A stretch of DNA of 64,000 nucleotides from NCBI RefSeq assembly GCF_040183065.1, contig NC_091123.1:9790001-9854000 (forward strand), given 5' to 3'. The stretch comes from Periplaneta americana (taxonomy: Eukaryota > Arthropoda > Insecta > Blattodea > Blattidae). Under the pieces are notes generated by a model. The model was not told the origin of the DNA and did not search any database. It worked only from the letters and a program-made list of their open reading frames with translations. Made by a program: the position numbers and the translations under genes. This document shows, piece by piece, positions 43,253 through 56,090 of the stretch. The stretch's first letter is position 1; each line of letters starts with the position of its first letter.

Positions 43253-46110
43253 GCAGAAACACCATCACCACTATTTTCATGAACTTGATTAGGTTTAGAT
43301 TTATAGCTTATTGTTCTCTTTAGGTGAAAATTGGTTCTTCCATCTTGGTTTTGGTCTGCCAGTTTCCTCCTTCTGTAATCGAATGCCTTTTATTTTGCTA
43401 GTGGCATTCTGATTACGTGATGTTTCATATTTTTCTGATATACCTGAATCTTATTCACAATATTGGAGGTTCCTGCTATGTGACGGATGTTTTTATTCCT
43501 CTGCTTGTGTGGTCTTGTGATTCCACGTAATCCTCTCAAGGCGCCTCATTTGTGCTGCTTCTTGTTTTCTTCACACCCAAAGTGGAGTGTGTTTCAGCTG
43601 GGATATTGTGTACTGTATATTTAGTACTTGTCACCATTTGTTTTCCAAAATATTGTTTAGTTATTACTTGATTATACTTTTGAAACTTTAAATGAGTTTC
43701 ACTTTCGTGTGTCGAAATCAATATTTCTAAATACTGAAATTCTCTTATAGTTCAATATTACTAACTGCTTTTGTTTTTGTCTTGCTACTGGTAGTGTGAA
43801 AGAGAAGGCCTCTTGGCCTTAAGGTACTTATCTTCCTTTGGGAGATAAATTTGCAATTTTTATCCAGTTCTTAAAAAACTCTTTTTCCCTCATTATTTGA
43901 CACAAAATTAAGGATTTTCATAGAATATAAACCCCTCAAATATTTTTGGAGGGTAGGGAGGAGGCAGTTTTTTAAAGCGAAAACTGAAATTCGTTTGTTT
44001 TAGTCCTTGGCCCACAATTTTTATGTTAGAACAAAATTTGTTTCACTGTCTTACTTCTAAAAGAACACAGAATAAGCTGTGAAAACAATTTTTCCCTATC
44101 TTATCCCATTGAGGAAAAATGTAATTTCATTTTATGAAAATTTCAAACATAAAAATAAAAATTTAAGATCTTGGGGCTTTAAATTAACTTTCTTAAGCAG
44201 AAGGACACTGTTTGTAATTTGGCATTTAGCTACATTAATCAGCTTCATTTTGGTGCAGGAATGATTAAAATACAGTATCTCAATTTTAATTGCACTTTGT
44301 GTTAACATTAGTGTTGTAAAATGCTGTGAAACTGAACATGGAGAAAAAATCATCTATATCCTGAGAGTATGAAAAAAAGAAAACGAAACACACAGCTTCC
44401 TGACTGTATGGAAAACAAAACAGTCAAACACTACGATCAAATTCAAATTATGACACGAAAAATATGAAAAATTGACAGAAAGTGACGGATTGACACTTGC
44501 AAAACTGCACTTCCGGTTTAAAGAAAGGGTACTTCCGATCAATAAAAACTCAGCTAATTAATTAACCAAACATTTATAAAGACAGAACTGATATATTTTT
44601 GAAAACTAGAAAGTTCAAACTTTCAGATGACATAAAAATAAAGGAATCAAATCTTTGAAGGAAAATTAAAAATTAAGGGTAGATGAGTACCTTAACTCTA
44701 CCGTAATAAATAAATCACTTTTTCCATTTAGTTCAAATTGTTACGTTTTGAATGCTATTTTCGTGAATTCCCATAGATTTTATTATATAGTTGAAATGCT
44801 CGTTTCTCTGTTTTTGTACAGTTAAATTAGTTGGTGAGCTGCAATTTGTAAGTTGCCTTCAGAGTCTACTAATAGTACCTGGTCCTCAGCATGTAAGATT
44901 ATATCTTTTCCTAATGTAACATTGCAGCCATTAACCCGATGATTTTACCATGCTTCATTGCTTTTTAAACTTTTGTTTTGTTTTAATTCTCTTCTCTTTA
45001 AGTGAGTCTTTTTTTGTTTTCCTTAACAGTATTGCTTAAGACCGAGTTTGCTATTCTGTGTCCCAGACTGTCCATATATTCCTCCAGCTTAGGCACTAAA
45101 AAGGGTAACATTTCACTGCACAATAGGAGCAGAATTTGCACCCCAAATGAGCTGAAACTTTCACATGTCTGCCTTACATCTTGGAGTATTTAAGAAACAC
45201 GAATAAAAAAATAAAGTCTTCCCTTGATTTTAGTTCTGTGTTGCACGTTTCAACATGAAGCCATATTGAACAATTTTCGTTTTTCCATTTTACATCAGTG
45301 TGCTTGAGGACTAATTAGTTTTATGTAGGAAGAAGGTGAAGTTAACTGAAAATATGTAGTGTTACTTGATCGTACTGTTCGTGTAATGCTGCAACTTTCC
45401 TATTTTCGAAGATATTAATTTGTGTGTGGGAAAGTGAGGTCAGATATATTCTGTGCTCTGTGTTATTGGAAATTCACGTTGATGCTGGACCACAATAAGC
45501 CGAAAACAGAACAAAAGTGAATTTGTGGTAATACAGTTTGTGTGGTACATTTGAACTGAGAAATCTGTGTGGAAGGTATTCCTGATGACTCGTGGTGTTA
45601 TGTAATACAGTTCTCAGACAAGTCACTACTGCTACGAATCTGCAACTAACTTGTGGGAACTTTCACTAAGTAAGGCAGAATGGGATGCCAGAGAAGTGAT
45701 ATTACGTCATTTCCCAATCGTGATTTTAAAATAACAACAAAGAGGCAATTGCACATTGGTAAATACCGTGTCCACTCGAATATGACACTTTTTTCTGCTA
45801 TTTATTGTTGAAAAGTGAAGAGGATCTTGTATTGATGATCTAAAAACGAGAAAGGAAGCAAGGTATTGAATGGACAAATATGTTACAGACAACTTAAGAA
45901 TTTTTTTTTAATGCTACCAGGTTGTCTTTCGGCATTTCTGGTCTTCTTTTCTGGCAGAGGCTTAGGTGTAACCCATTTCTAATTTAGGGCATTGGAAGTC
46001 GGAGTTACATTACCCCAATGAGATGATAGGATGATCATGATTATGTGTCGCCAGGAGAGGTCTTAAATCTAAACTTAACTTAAATTCAGACCATGGACGA
46101 GCACAAGAAT
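42103..46110. other. Cadherin 3' UTR or intergenic, no gene seen
   Basis: AT-rich. Contains a compound (TCA)n(GCA)n at 43168-43255. AATAAA motifs occur at several places (for example near 44152, 44635 and 44705), so I cannot choose a polyadenylation site. No conserved protein in any frame. Confidence 0.5.
43168..43255. repeat. Compound (TCA)n(GCA)n microsatellite
   Basis: ATC/TCA units turn into about nine GCA units at 43231-43256. Not in a coding frame of any recognised gene. Confidence 0.95.
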
Positions 46111-46393
46111 AATTGAGGACCGTTTTTGCAAAACTTGCTAACTGCAAAATTTGCAAAGTTGAGATTTTGATGGAGTCGTTAACATAAGGCAGGTCTCTAC
46201 ATGATGTAAAGGCGTCTTAGTAAAATTGGATTATTTCTTTTCATTATAGTGTGTCAAAGTGTGATCGTTTTTTCAAAACTTGCTTTCTCCTATAAGTAAG
46301 AGTTACAGCAAAATTTGCTTACTACAGTGTTTTGTCTCTCCTATAAAATTTAATTTTTTCAGTTAGCAAGTTTTGCAAAAACGGTCCTCAATT
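46111..46393. mobile_element. MITE with about 33-bp inverted ends
   Basis: Left AATTGAGGACCGTTTTTGCA then AAACTTGCTAACTG; right CAGTTAGCAAGTTTTGCAAA then AACGGTCCTCAATT. 283 bp. The word AAAACTTGCT/GCAAAATTTGC recurs inside. No coding. Confidence 0.88.
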
Positions 46394-46404
46394 CCTTTTA
46401 AGAA

Positions 46405-46510
46405 AAAATTCTTGTACTCTTAACGAGGAATCGAACCCAGGACTTCATGAACTGTAGCCAGAAGCTTTGACCACTAGAGCATGATGCTTGTCAAAACTTG
46501 AGAATATATA
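46405..46510 (-). mobile_element. tRNA-like SINE head, antisense
   Basis: B-box complement GGAATCGAACCC at 46427-46438 and A-box side CCACTAGAGCATGATGC. It borders the MITE ending at 46393. Confidence 0.65.
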
Positions 46511-46824
46511 TGACAAGTTTTTATCTCTGTAGTTTCTTCAATAGCAATGATCTGTCATTATCGGTGGCATAGTGGTCTTGACTCTGGGGACAGATATCAT
46601 TGTTTAAAATCCTTTCAAATAATGATTGATTTTTTTTTATAAAAATATCTAACAGAAGATCTAAATGTCCTATTGGATATAAATATAATTGGGACTTCCA
46701 TATCACACCAAGTTTGTGGTGTGTAAAAATAACCTCACAACATTTGACCATTTAATTTCTAAGCAAAATTCTCCAAAATGGCTGTTGAGTCATTTTTCAA
46801 AGCATTTCCAGTTATCAGTGGTTG

Positions 46825-49612
46825 CCACTCATCAGGGGCGTATTTTGCGGACTACTGGGGCTACCGCCGGTAGCCCAAGGAAATTACAAAAGAAAAAGTG
46901 TATAATATAACATAATGTAATAATTTTGTATTACCATATTAGTTTTACCACAGTAATTAAAATTAAAGTAATTGTTAGATTTATATGAGCTCTCTGCTCT
47001 CGAAAAGAAACAAGTTGTCAAGGCGACATCACTGGAGAAACCGCTGCTACGAGGGGTAGCCTGTGACCGTTCCGCTCACGCTGTCCTGTTGCACAACTGC
47101 CCATCCCACGCTCCCTTCTATTTCCATCGTGCATTATAGGCCGGATGAGTTGCCGCTCTCGTGATCGGTTTCTTCGCAGGCGCGAAGCAACAATACACTT
47201 AGTACGCTAGCTCATGAATGTGATTGTGTTCTTGCAGTGCAGTATTTTAAATTTGTGATTTGTTCGAGCGTCTAAGAGTTATATTAATTATGAATTATTA
47301 AGTTTTTAATTTCCCAATTAAGTGATATTGTGAAAAATATGGCAGAACAAGTTTCTGGAGAGGTTTGTGTTGAAAATGACTGTGTAATAGAAGGTTTATT
47401 AAAAGTGCCTTTTAACCGTCGTACATACAACGAGAAAGTTGAAATTGTGAAAATGGAAAGACCAACTCCTGAGTTAAATTTGTCCATGGACGTAAAAGAA
47501 AAACAGCGTGAGTACACACTCCATTTCACTTCAACATCATATGGTAAGTGGAATTGGTTGTGTGGTAGTTCTAAACTGTCCAAACTATTTTGCTGGTCAT
47601 GTTTGATATTTAGCCGCGAAACTAATGTGTGGTCAAAAGAGGGGTTTTCTAATATGAACTCCCTTCGAACGGCAGTCCTAAAACACGACAAATCAAAAGC
47701 TCATATTTATAGTAGCATGAACTTTGCAAACTTTGGGAAGACAAGAATTGATTTATAGCTAGATAAGCAAAAAGTTCTACACACCAACCAACACAATGCT
47801 CTTGTGAAAAAAAAATCGGGAGATTTTACTGCGTCTTATTAATGCAGTCTGCTTTCTAGGAAAACAAGAATTGGCTTTTCGGGGTCATAATGAGAGTGTC
47901 GAATCAGACAATAGAGGAAATTATATTGAATATTTAAGTTCCTTAAGTGAATTTGACCATTTACTGGCCAATCATCTTGAGAGTTCAACAGTATTCCGTG
48001 GTACTTCTCCTGCAATTCAGAATGACTTAATATTTGCTATAAGTGGGGTTATGATAAAGAACATAAAATCTGAAATAGAAGAAGCACCTTTTGTGGCCAT
48101 TGTTGTTGATGAAACAAGTGACTGCTCTAATCAGAGTCAACTGTCCACTGTTTTAAGATACGTCGACAGTACTGCTAATGTTCAAGAACGGTTTATGGGA
48201 TTCGGGCAAAACTGCTGCTGCTTTGTTTCAGCATGTGGAAGGTGTTATAGCAGAATACAATGTCGGCAATAAGTTAATTGCACAGACATACGATGGTGCT
48301 TCAGTTATGGCAGGAAATATTAATGGCTTAAAAACAAAAGTTCAAGAAAAGTATCCTCAAGCACTATTTGTCCATTGTTACAGCCATGTTCTCAATTTAG
48401 TTTTGCAACAAACTACTTCAACCATTCCAGAATGCCGCATTTTTTTTCAAAACACTGTCGGGTTTAGCTGCATTTTTCTCATCATCTCCTAAAAGATCAG
48501 AAAAACTCAAGGAATTTATAAAAAAGAAACTCCCAAAAGTAGCACCAACTAGATGGAATTTTACATCTCGGCTTGTAAATACAGTAAAGGAATACAGAGA
48601 ACAACTGACTGCTTTCTTTGAAAATATAATTTGTAATGACTCTGAAGAAAACTGGGATGATGCTGTAAATGTGCAGGCTCAAGGATATTTGTATTTTTTC
48701 ACACAGTTTCAGAATATATTTCTTCTTGAAGTCTATGCTAGAGTGTTCGCACATACAGATGTGCTCTACAATATTCTTCAGACAAAAAGTCTAGACATAG
48801 CATACTGCTTGCAAGAGGTATCAAAGTTAAAAAATACTATATCCGAGTTCAGACGTAGTGGGTTTCCGTCCATATGGAGTAATATGGAAAATGAAAATTC
48901 TTCAGCCAATACAATGGAACCACCATTAAAGCGAAGAAAAGGAGATAATGAATTGAAATACAGGCAGCTGTACTACAGCATACTAGATCGTATGCACATG
49001 GAAATTACTGACAGATTTTCTGATTATGGAAAGCTTCAGTTCACATATCTTCTAGATTCTCAAAAATTTTCTGCTTATAGAGAAAACTTCCCGAATGAGG
49101 CACTAAACAAATTATTTCAGTCCTATAACAGTCACTTTGATCAAGTACGTTTGAAAAATGAATTAAGTGTAATATATTCAGCAGAAGTCTTTGATTTTTC
49201 GAACAAACCTATCCATGAAATATTACCTGCCATATATGAAAACCAGCTGAACCAAGTTATTCCTGAAGTCCTTAAATTATGACAATACCAGCTACGTCAG
49301 CATCGGTAGAAAGAACATTTTCTGCGTTGAAGAGAATAAAATCCTACTGTAGATCAACTCATACACAAGAACGTTTATCCGGCTTGGCACTGATGTTCAT
49401 TGGAAAGTAATTTCTACAGAAACTTCGCAAGCAGCCCAACTGTAATTTCAATGACGAAGTCATCAAAGTATTTTCGTCCCAATCAAGACATCTGGAATTC
49501 ACATATAAGTAGGTAAGGAATTTTATTATAGGGATTTTAAAATATATGTTGTGTAATAATAGGGTCAGTGGTAGCCCAGACCCTTAAACCAGTATACGCC
49601 ACTGCCACTCAT
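46825..49612 (+). mobile_element. hAT transposon with 8-bp target duplication
   Basis: CCACTCAT at 46825-46832 and 49605-49612 is a perfect 8-bp duplication. The element 46833-49604 (2772 bp) starts CAGGGGCGTATTTTGC and ends with the imperfect complement CAGTATACGCCACTG. It encodes a zinc-finger hAT transposase on the plus strand. Confidence 0.95.
47339..49410 (+). pseudogene. hAT transposase (ZMYM1-like type), frameshifted
   Basis: DNA transposase remnant. The first frame (ATG at 47339, stop at 47758) has a TTF/BED-like zinc finger region (LCGSSKLSKLFCWSC, then KHDKSKAHI). Later frames carry VDETSDCSNQSQLS and TYDGASVMAGNINGLKTKV with HCYSHVLNL (catalytic-core aspartates and the CxxH motif). 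Then comes a long helical part, and a C-terminal hAT dimerisation motif, TSASVERTFSALKRIKS, at about 49294-49345. Frame breaks lie near 47758-47870, 48200, 48455 and 49281, so it is inactive. Confidence 0.9.
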
Positions 49613-50430
49613 GTTCCATGACATAGCCTCTCTTGCCACTCATTTGCTATGCTTCCTGGAGATGGGTGGATGACATATGGAATAATCTGGAAGTGTTACA
49701 GGATTGGGAACCAGTTATAACTGAATGAGAAGTGACAACTGATTTTGCGGGTATTCACTTCTGTGATGCTGTAGGTGTTAAGCAATTGGTAGTGCACTAC
49801 TGATACCCGAAAAAAAAACATGTTATTCGAAACAACTTTGCTTCCTTTAGTTTTGATAAACTGTGCTTGGATTGTGACTGTAACTCCCCATAATGTGAAG
49901 CAGAATAAGACTTTTATTTTGAGTTGGTGAAAATGAAGGCAATCCATTTGCAGTAGAGTCTTATATTCGAGTAGACACAGTAAATTAAATCCAAAACTAG
50001 CGATCATAGACATACCTGAATGTGAGTGTAATACAAGTCAATTGAGGGGATGAGCCCTGGATTCCAGCGTGCCGGCCCCTGTGCTACATTGAGATTATAT
50101 ATTTTGTGACTGCCCACTTGTAACTACTCAGCTGTAACCTATAGAATTTATTTGTATATTTTTGTACACATGACTCCTGTAATTTAATATTGTTACACAT
50201 ATTTAACTATTCTGTATGGCGTCCCTTTTAACCCATGTGAAATTGGATGCAAGCTGCATCAACGCAATAAACTTATTTTAATATAAAGTTTGTGGTTATT
50301 TATTCTTCCACAGATCCGCGATGAAATAGAATCCACATCACTTCACAGTTAGGAGAATTGCATGATATTCTCCATAGTCAGAATGCGTCTCTGCTGGCAG
50401 AACTTGGCAGAAAGATATTGGTTGGTGTGA
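49613..50430. other. Intergenic; candidate polyadenylation signal
   Basis: No coding. AATAAA at 50266-50271 on the plus strand, in a context like a transcript or SINE end. It could be a distal cadherin 3' end, but nothing else supports that. Confidence 0.3.
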
Positions 50431-50850
50431 ATTATAGTCGCGACGCTGTTATTTCCGGCGTGACTCCGCCTCTTTGCTTACGTCTTAGGAAGTGAAGGCT
50501 CTATAAAATCTAGGTAGGTAGTATCGTTCGCCATTTTTGTTCTTTCGTTGCCGAGCTACCATACGAGGAATCTGTTTGCCACACCGTTAAACATTATCAT
50601 GTCGTAGCTCCTATGATAATAAATCAAACGCACTGTAATTCAGCAAATAATTGAGCGGCAAATAACGTCTTTGTGTGCTTTCTGCGAACGCCAACTAAAG
50701 AGCCTAAATGGTGGGCGATTATATTAAGTATTTATCGAGCCTTAAGAAATGAATAATGTCTTCATAAGCGAATCACAAGATGCACATGTTTAAATGTAGC
50801 TGACCTGCAACACGATTGGCTGCCGGAAATTAGAGCGACGGGACTATAAT
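50431..50850. mobile_element. MITE with about 28-bp inverted ends
   Basis: Left ATTATAGTCGCGACGCTG then TTATTTCCGG; right CCGGAAATTAGAGCGACG then GGACTATAAT; four mismatches. 420 bp, GC-richer than its flanks, no coding. Confidence 0.78.
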
Positions 50851-51109
50851 AGTAATATTTAGTAAAGATAAGTTCAGTTTAAGCATTTCCTTTCTCTTTG
50901 CTTTATTTTCTCTTTAAACATGGTTTATCAAGAAGTTAATTAATGACGTGCTGTCTGTCTGTGAACAGTGATTTCTCCTAACTACTGAACAGATTTTATT
51001 AAAATTCGGTATATAAGTCAATTGATACAGATAGTATGATGCACATGAATTGCAAAGAATTCACCACTATACTCAGAGTTTGAAAACTTATTAGTTATTA
51101 CTAATTTAC

Positions 51110-51435
51110 TGTATCTGTAGTGCATATCCTGCCTACAGACTAGCCAGCCCGGGTTCGATTCCTAGTGAAGTTAGACATTTTCTTGTAAAATTTCTACCTC
51201 GGGACTAGGAGAGGTGGCGGTGCACAACTTCTAATCACCAGATTGTGCACCAATATGCCAAATCTCTCGACAGTGGATATGAAGAGAAGGCATATGTTAC
51301 TGTTGATAGTAATTCGTCTGTCAGATGGAGACATTAAGCCTGGCAGCTCCATTGGTGCTATTCGACAGGAGTAGGCTATGTGCAGGTACTAGGTTTCTGC
51401 TTCTTCCTTCCTCCTCTTCATCATATTGAAGTTGG
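51110..51435 (+). mobile_element. tRNA-headed SINE (family S1), copy 2
   Basis: B box GGTTCGATTCC at 51152-51162; body matches 5610-6170 (GACTAGGAGAGGTGGCGGTG, GAAGAGAAGGCATATGTTAC). Confidence 0.82.
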
Positions 51436-52524
51436 AATATCTTAAAATATGAACAGGATGCTGTACTTGGTTATATGATTTATTGGAACATTCCCATACA
51501 ATTTGATTACACCATCACCTCGCTTCTTTTGATTACAATGTTTTGTTTCAGACTTGGTGTGTAGAGATAAGTCATGATAATACAAAACAAGAATGTGCAA
51601 GATATTTCGGCAAGAACACCCACTGCCTGTGGCATGTTATTCGTGACCACAATATTATTTACGAATGATTTGCTATGTCCCTTTGAGCGGTATTTGGAGA
51701 TTTTCAGGCTGATACTATACGGATGTACAAACGATATGGAGCATGCATCATTTTGGGCTTTACCTGAGACAACACAGGATATCATATTGTTAATGAATAA
51801 ATAACATCTAAACCTTAGATAAGCTTTGAAGTCAATGGTTTTGAGGAGTTAAAGAGAGAAATTCTTATGATGATGATGACAAGTTTGTCATTCACAGGGA
51901 ATCTCTTGATCAAGGGCACCAAAGAAAGTTTTCTTTCCATTTTATCATTTCTGTCTACCTACTTTTCGTTCTGTAAGTTTCTCTCTTCCACCATGTCTTT
52001 TACACGGGTCCTTCATGTTCAATATTGGTCTGCAATGTTTGTTCCTTTCTGGCATTGAGAACTGTAGAATGTTTTTATAACAGTGTTCTTTCATATACTA
52101 AACAAAGCCATGAAATCTCAATACTTAATTATTGATTTCCTTTTTCATTAATGCAGTAAGATTTTCTTTCAGTGAATTTAATTTCTAACTTTATCTTGTG
52201 GTGTCAGCTAGAAACTTCATTCAGCTATTTGAATTGTATAGTTCGTACTTATTTATTAATATCTGTCACTGGCCAAGTTACACAATATTCCTGTATAGTT
52301 TCATTTTTGTTTTTTTTTATTCATGTTTGGGTCATGTGACTTTTTTGTTAATTGTAATTTTCACATTTGTAGCCCTATTACATGTTTGCTAGTTGGTTAT
52401 GATTGATTCTAAAATTTTAAATTCATTACATTTTGTGATATATCCCATTGCAATGGATAAGTCCTCTAAATTTCTGTTCGAGACATACATATACAGAATG
52501 TAATAAAAAAAAACATGGTAGAAC
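51436..52524. other. Intergenic, nothing recognised
   Basis: AT-rich; short open frames without recognisable similarity. Confidence 0.5.
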
Positions 52525-52804
52525 TTGAATAATTTCGAGGGAAAAATTGTTTCTGAGCCAGGCATTGAACCCGGGGCCTTTGATTAAACGTACCAATGCT
52601 CTACCAACTGAGCTACCGTGGAACTCTACCAGATTCCGATCCAATTTTTCCCACTAGTGGGCTGACAACCGTCAAGCAACCAACATTGATCAGTGTCTGG
52701 TAGAGTTTCTGGGTAGCTCAGTTGGTAAAGCGTTGGTATGTTTAACCAAAGTCCCCGGGTTCGATGCCTGGCCCCAGAACAATTTTTCCCTTGGAATTAT
52801 TCAA
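52525..52804. mobile_element. Inverted tRNA-SINE dimer (foldback), copy 2
   Basis: Arms of about 120 bp. Left: TTGAATAATTTCGAGGG, B-box complement ATTGAACCCGGGG, A-box complement CTACCAACTGAGCTACC. Right: GGGTAGCTCAGTTGG, GGGTTCGATGCC, TTTTTCCCTTGGAATTATTC. Both tRNA-like units point outward, so the element is a head-to-head dimer with two pol III-type promoters. Confidence 0.88.
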
Positions 52805-53673
52805 ATCAACTTTACAGGGAGTTATACCTGAAAGCTTGATTTGCATGGTAGAACTTTATGGCTGAACATGACTTATATGATCATACAAAGAACAAATGCT
52901 TCATTCCCGTGTTACAACTACCGTATTCCTAATATCTCATCAGATGCATATTTATGCCCTATTAGTTATTAGTTTGCCAGCACAACGAGAAAGATTTTCT
53001 TTGTAACTTTATTGGTGTCTGTGGTATGTGCAGTACTGTACCGGGCTCAGTTCAGAAAATATTTTGTACATTTTCTATTTATGATTGTATCCTCCCCCCC
53101 CACCCCCGAGATTATAATTTATTATATTATTATATATTGGTGATTTGCTGTAAGTATCAACTGATGAAAACCTGTAGTTGCTTTGCAGTTTTCTGGGAAA
53201 CTTTCTATGTTTCACATCCATGGAGCAAAACTAATTTTATGTTAGGCCTACCGTTAAGCAAACGGAGTTTAGTTTTTCTTGAGAATGTCTTGATTTTCCA
53301 AAATGTTATCATTTAAGTGTGGGGAATACCCCCAAAACCTTGTTGTGTATTTTAGTTGCATCATAATACCTGCTGAAATCAGCTTCCTCCAGGTCCTTTT
53401 AATGCTATACCTGAGAGCAATATAAAGTCTGAGCGATATCTATGGACAGGGAAGTCTTTCAGATGTTTTCCTATTTGATGGGTTCAAGAGTAAGGTTTGT
53501 TGTGAAATTTACGTTACAGTAATGAGTGCACATGTCTTTCAATGTGCAAATGATATTTTACATTTACATTCTTCTGGAAACTTAGCACAGCAAAGCTAGT
53601 TTTGCAGTCAGCTTGTTGAATCAATTGCATAATTTGAGTTGTGTCCTGCTAGATTACTTCTGTACCGTGCCTG
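52805..53673. other. 3' flank of the odorant-binding-like gene
   Basis: Downstream of the minus-strand stop at 53674. Antisense AATAAA occurs at about 53008-53013 and 53118-53123 and could serve as polyadenylation signals; weak evidence. A C-run is at 53094-53106. Confidence 0.4.
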
Positions 53674-53754
53674 CTAGGTTGCCCTCTTGGGGTTCTTGCT
53701 GTTCCTGTTATTGCTGGACTTGGCCTCACTTTGGTCGTCCCAGTCATCGCAATT
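53674..53754 (-). CDS. Odorant-binding-like gene exon 6 and stop
   Basis: Acceptor TCATGCAG; phase 0 in; stop TAG at 53674-53676. It encodes NCDDWDDQSEAKSSNNRNSK and ends KRAT. Confidence 0.82.
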   Translation of the reverse strand, partial: NCDDWDDQSEAKSSNNRNSKNPKRAT

Positions 53755-55055
53755 CTGCATGAACAATGAGGAGAAAAAATGTTAAATCTAAAGAGAAAAA
53801 ATGATAACATGACGTTTCTTGAACATTAAGTTAAACTGGGTGAGAGAAATGCTTTTGGTAATAGAACATTTAAAATTTTTGTTTCTGTCAAAATCGTGGA
53901 ATTAATGTTTCGTGTGATCTCATTAGTTCTTTTATGCTCGACCATGCCGAAATGTAGTAATTATACACCTGGTAGCAGACCTTTAATGCACCTCATTAAA
54001 GTACTCCTATTCATTATAGTTCAGTTGTTCAGCCAATGAGAAATCACCATTGTACCATTATAAAACCGCAAGTATCGATTATTCTCGGATATGCAATCGA
54101 AAGACAATTAGTCAAACGTCACGGAGGCTGGAAATCCAATACTGTCGCAGAAGGTTATGTTCTGTTACTATAATAATTAGCGTTAATTGTAAATAATATT
54201 CAAATAAATTCAATTTGTCATCTCGTTTTTCAATTCTAAATCAATTTCCAAGTTATATCAATATTAATGTTCATGTTATTCTCTAGATTATATCAAGGTC
54301 AATGACATTCGTCCCTCGGAAAAAATCAATACTTTCGCGTCTGCGCACATCTCACAATTTAGAAGGTCAGTTCCACTCTTCACTTAGATAACCATAACAT
54401 TAATACTTATGAATAATTTCAAGTTAGAAATATGGTCGAGCATAAAAAGTCGTATGAAACTTGCCTATAATGGTAATTAAGATGCTCGTATGAAAATTAT
54501 GAAACTCGCTTGCGCTCGTTTCATAAACAAACATACTCGCGTCTTAATTACTACCATTATAGGCTCGTTGCATAATGTACTATTAGGTATACTACTTGTC
54601 TTATAATGATAAATGAAACTGTAAGTGAAGTTAGATTGCAACTTACCCTTCTGCCACGCTCTTCCAGACAGAGGGCCAGGTTCTTGGAGTACTCACAGCT
54701 GTCCCTCTTATTATCTGCAACATAAAGCTTATGAGCTCCTTGCAGTGTCAAGTGCAGCGTGTGCTGATACAAGTGCCCTACTCACCTGAATCCAGGAGCT
54801 CGAAGCAGTCATCGACGGACTCTTCAATGAAATCCCTCATCTGGGGGTCGCGGACCTTCTTCAGCATGACTCGTGACACTTTGCCCTTGTCTGGCAGGTC
54901 CGAACTGTCCAGCTGAAGCAGGCAAGAGTGTTAACCTGTGCACGTATGCTAAGGTCCTGAGTTCGACTATGAGAGGGACTTACCATTTTCATCTCGTGGA
55001 AAATGCAGTAAATGACGCACTGGAAGAGATACAGATGAATATCATTCAGGTAAGC

Positions 55056-55116
<61 letters not shown>

Positions 55117-55407
55117 TAGTGGCTTGTGCAGCAAATGCTGCAAACTAAGTTCATTAGACGTTCAAATAAACATTTTTCAGATTTATTTTCAATGAAGAAT
55201 ACCAGACATTCTGAAAGTTATTTGCTTCCATAATAATGAAAGATTCTCTCGAGCCAATACTGAAGAGAACCACGCATATAAATATCTACACCACACCACC
55301 ATTGAATATATGAAAAAGACCCAACCGCACTTGATTAATAACTATAAAAATATTTGATTTTTAATAATATTATTATCTTACGTAAGTTTTATAGCTTTCA
55401 GTAACAT

Positions 55408-55488
<81 letters not shown>

Positions 55489-56048
55489 TATACAGCCGCA
55501 CGCAGTAAAATATAGAAATCAAAATCTGCATCTACTTATATAACCCCAAAACGTTTCACTTTCATATCATCAATATAGCATTAATATGTATAATTAATGA
55601 AAAATAGTCACATCATGGCATTAACTACAATAATATTTCATTTCTAATGGTAATAATGTCATCAAACAACCTCAAGTTTTGTAGTTTTTAATATCCAATA
55701 CACAGAAGTACCCAGAATTACACACCACTGAATCTAACCTGTAAATTATTTTTAGTAAGTTAAATTTTTAATAACCAATTTAATTTGAGCTCTAAATATG
55801 TCAGCATTCTTGCAGGTCATGGCCTTCGTGTAATATTGTTTACTGTAGTGTGTGTTTTGTTTTATTCTGAAATGCAATTAGCTAGTTCTCAAAACTGACG
55901 ACAGATGGATTTTGGAAAATTATGTTCAAAATTGGCATTTTACTGAAAACTAATATTTTTCTGAAAAACTTTGAGTTCCAAGCTTCAAAATGAGGGGTCA
56001 TTTATTAAAATCCGTTCAGCCGTTTTCCCGTAATTTCCATTACTAGTC

Positions 56049-56090
<42 letters not shown>

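Noticed and set aside
43168-43260. Poly-Gln/poly-Ser coding segment
   Set aside because: The GCA run is not embedded in any longer coding frame and lies downstream of the cadherin stop.
47330-49282. Zinc-finger MYM-like host genes
   Set aside because: The frames together form one hAT transposase inside terminal repeats with an 8-bp target duplication.
49613-50300. Distal polyadenylation site giving the cadherin an 8-kb 3' UTR
   Set aside because: Only an AATAAA motif supports it; such motifs are frequent in this AT-rich DNA.
52700-52780. True tRNA gene
   Set aside because: A and B boxes are good, but the unit is one arm of an inverted SINE dimer, no clean acceptor stem closes, and similar heads occur in several interspersed repeats. 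The same holds at 5610, 18563, 34930, 37880, 46430, 51110, 57720 and 58045.
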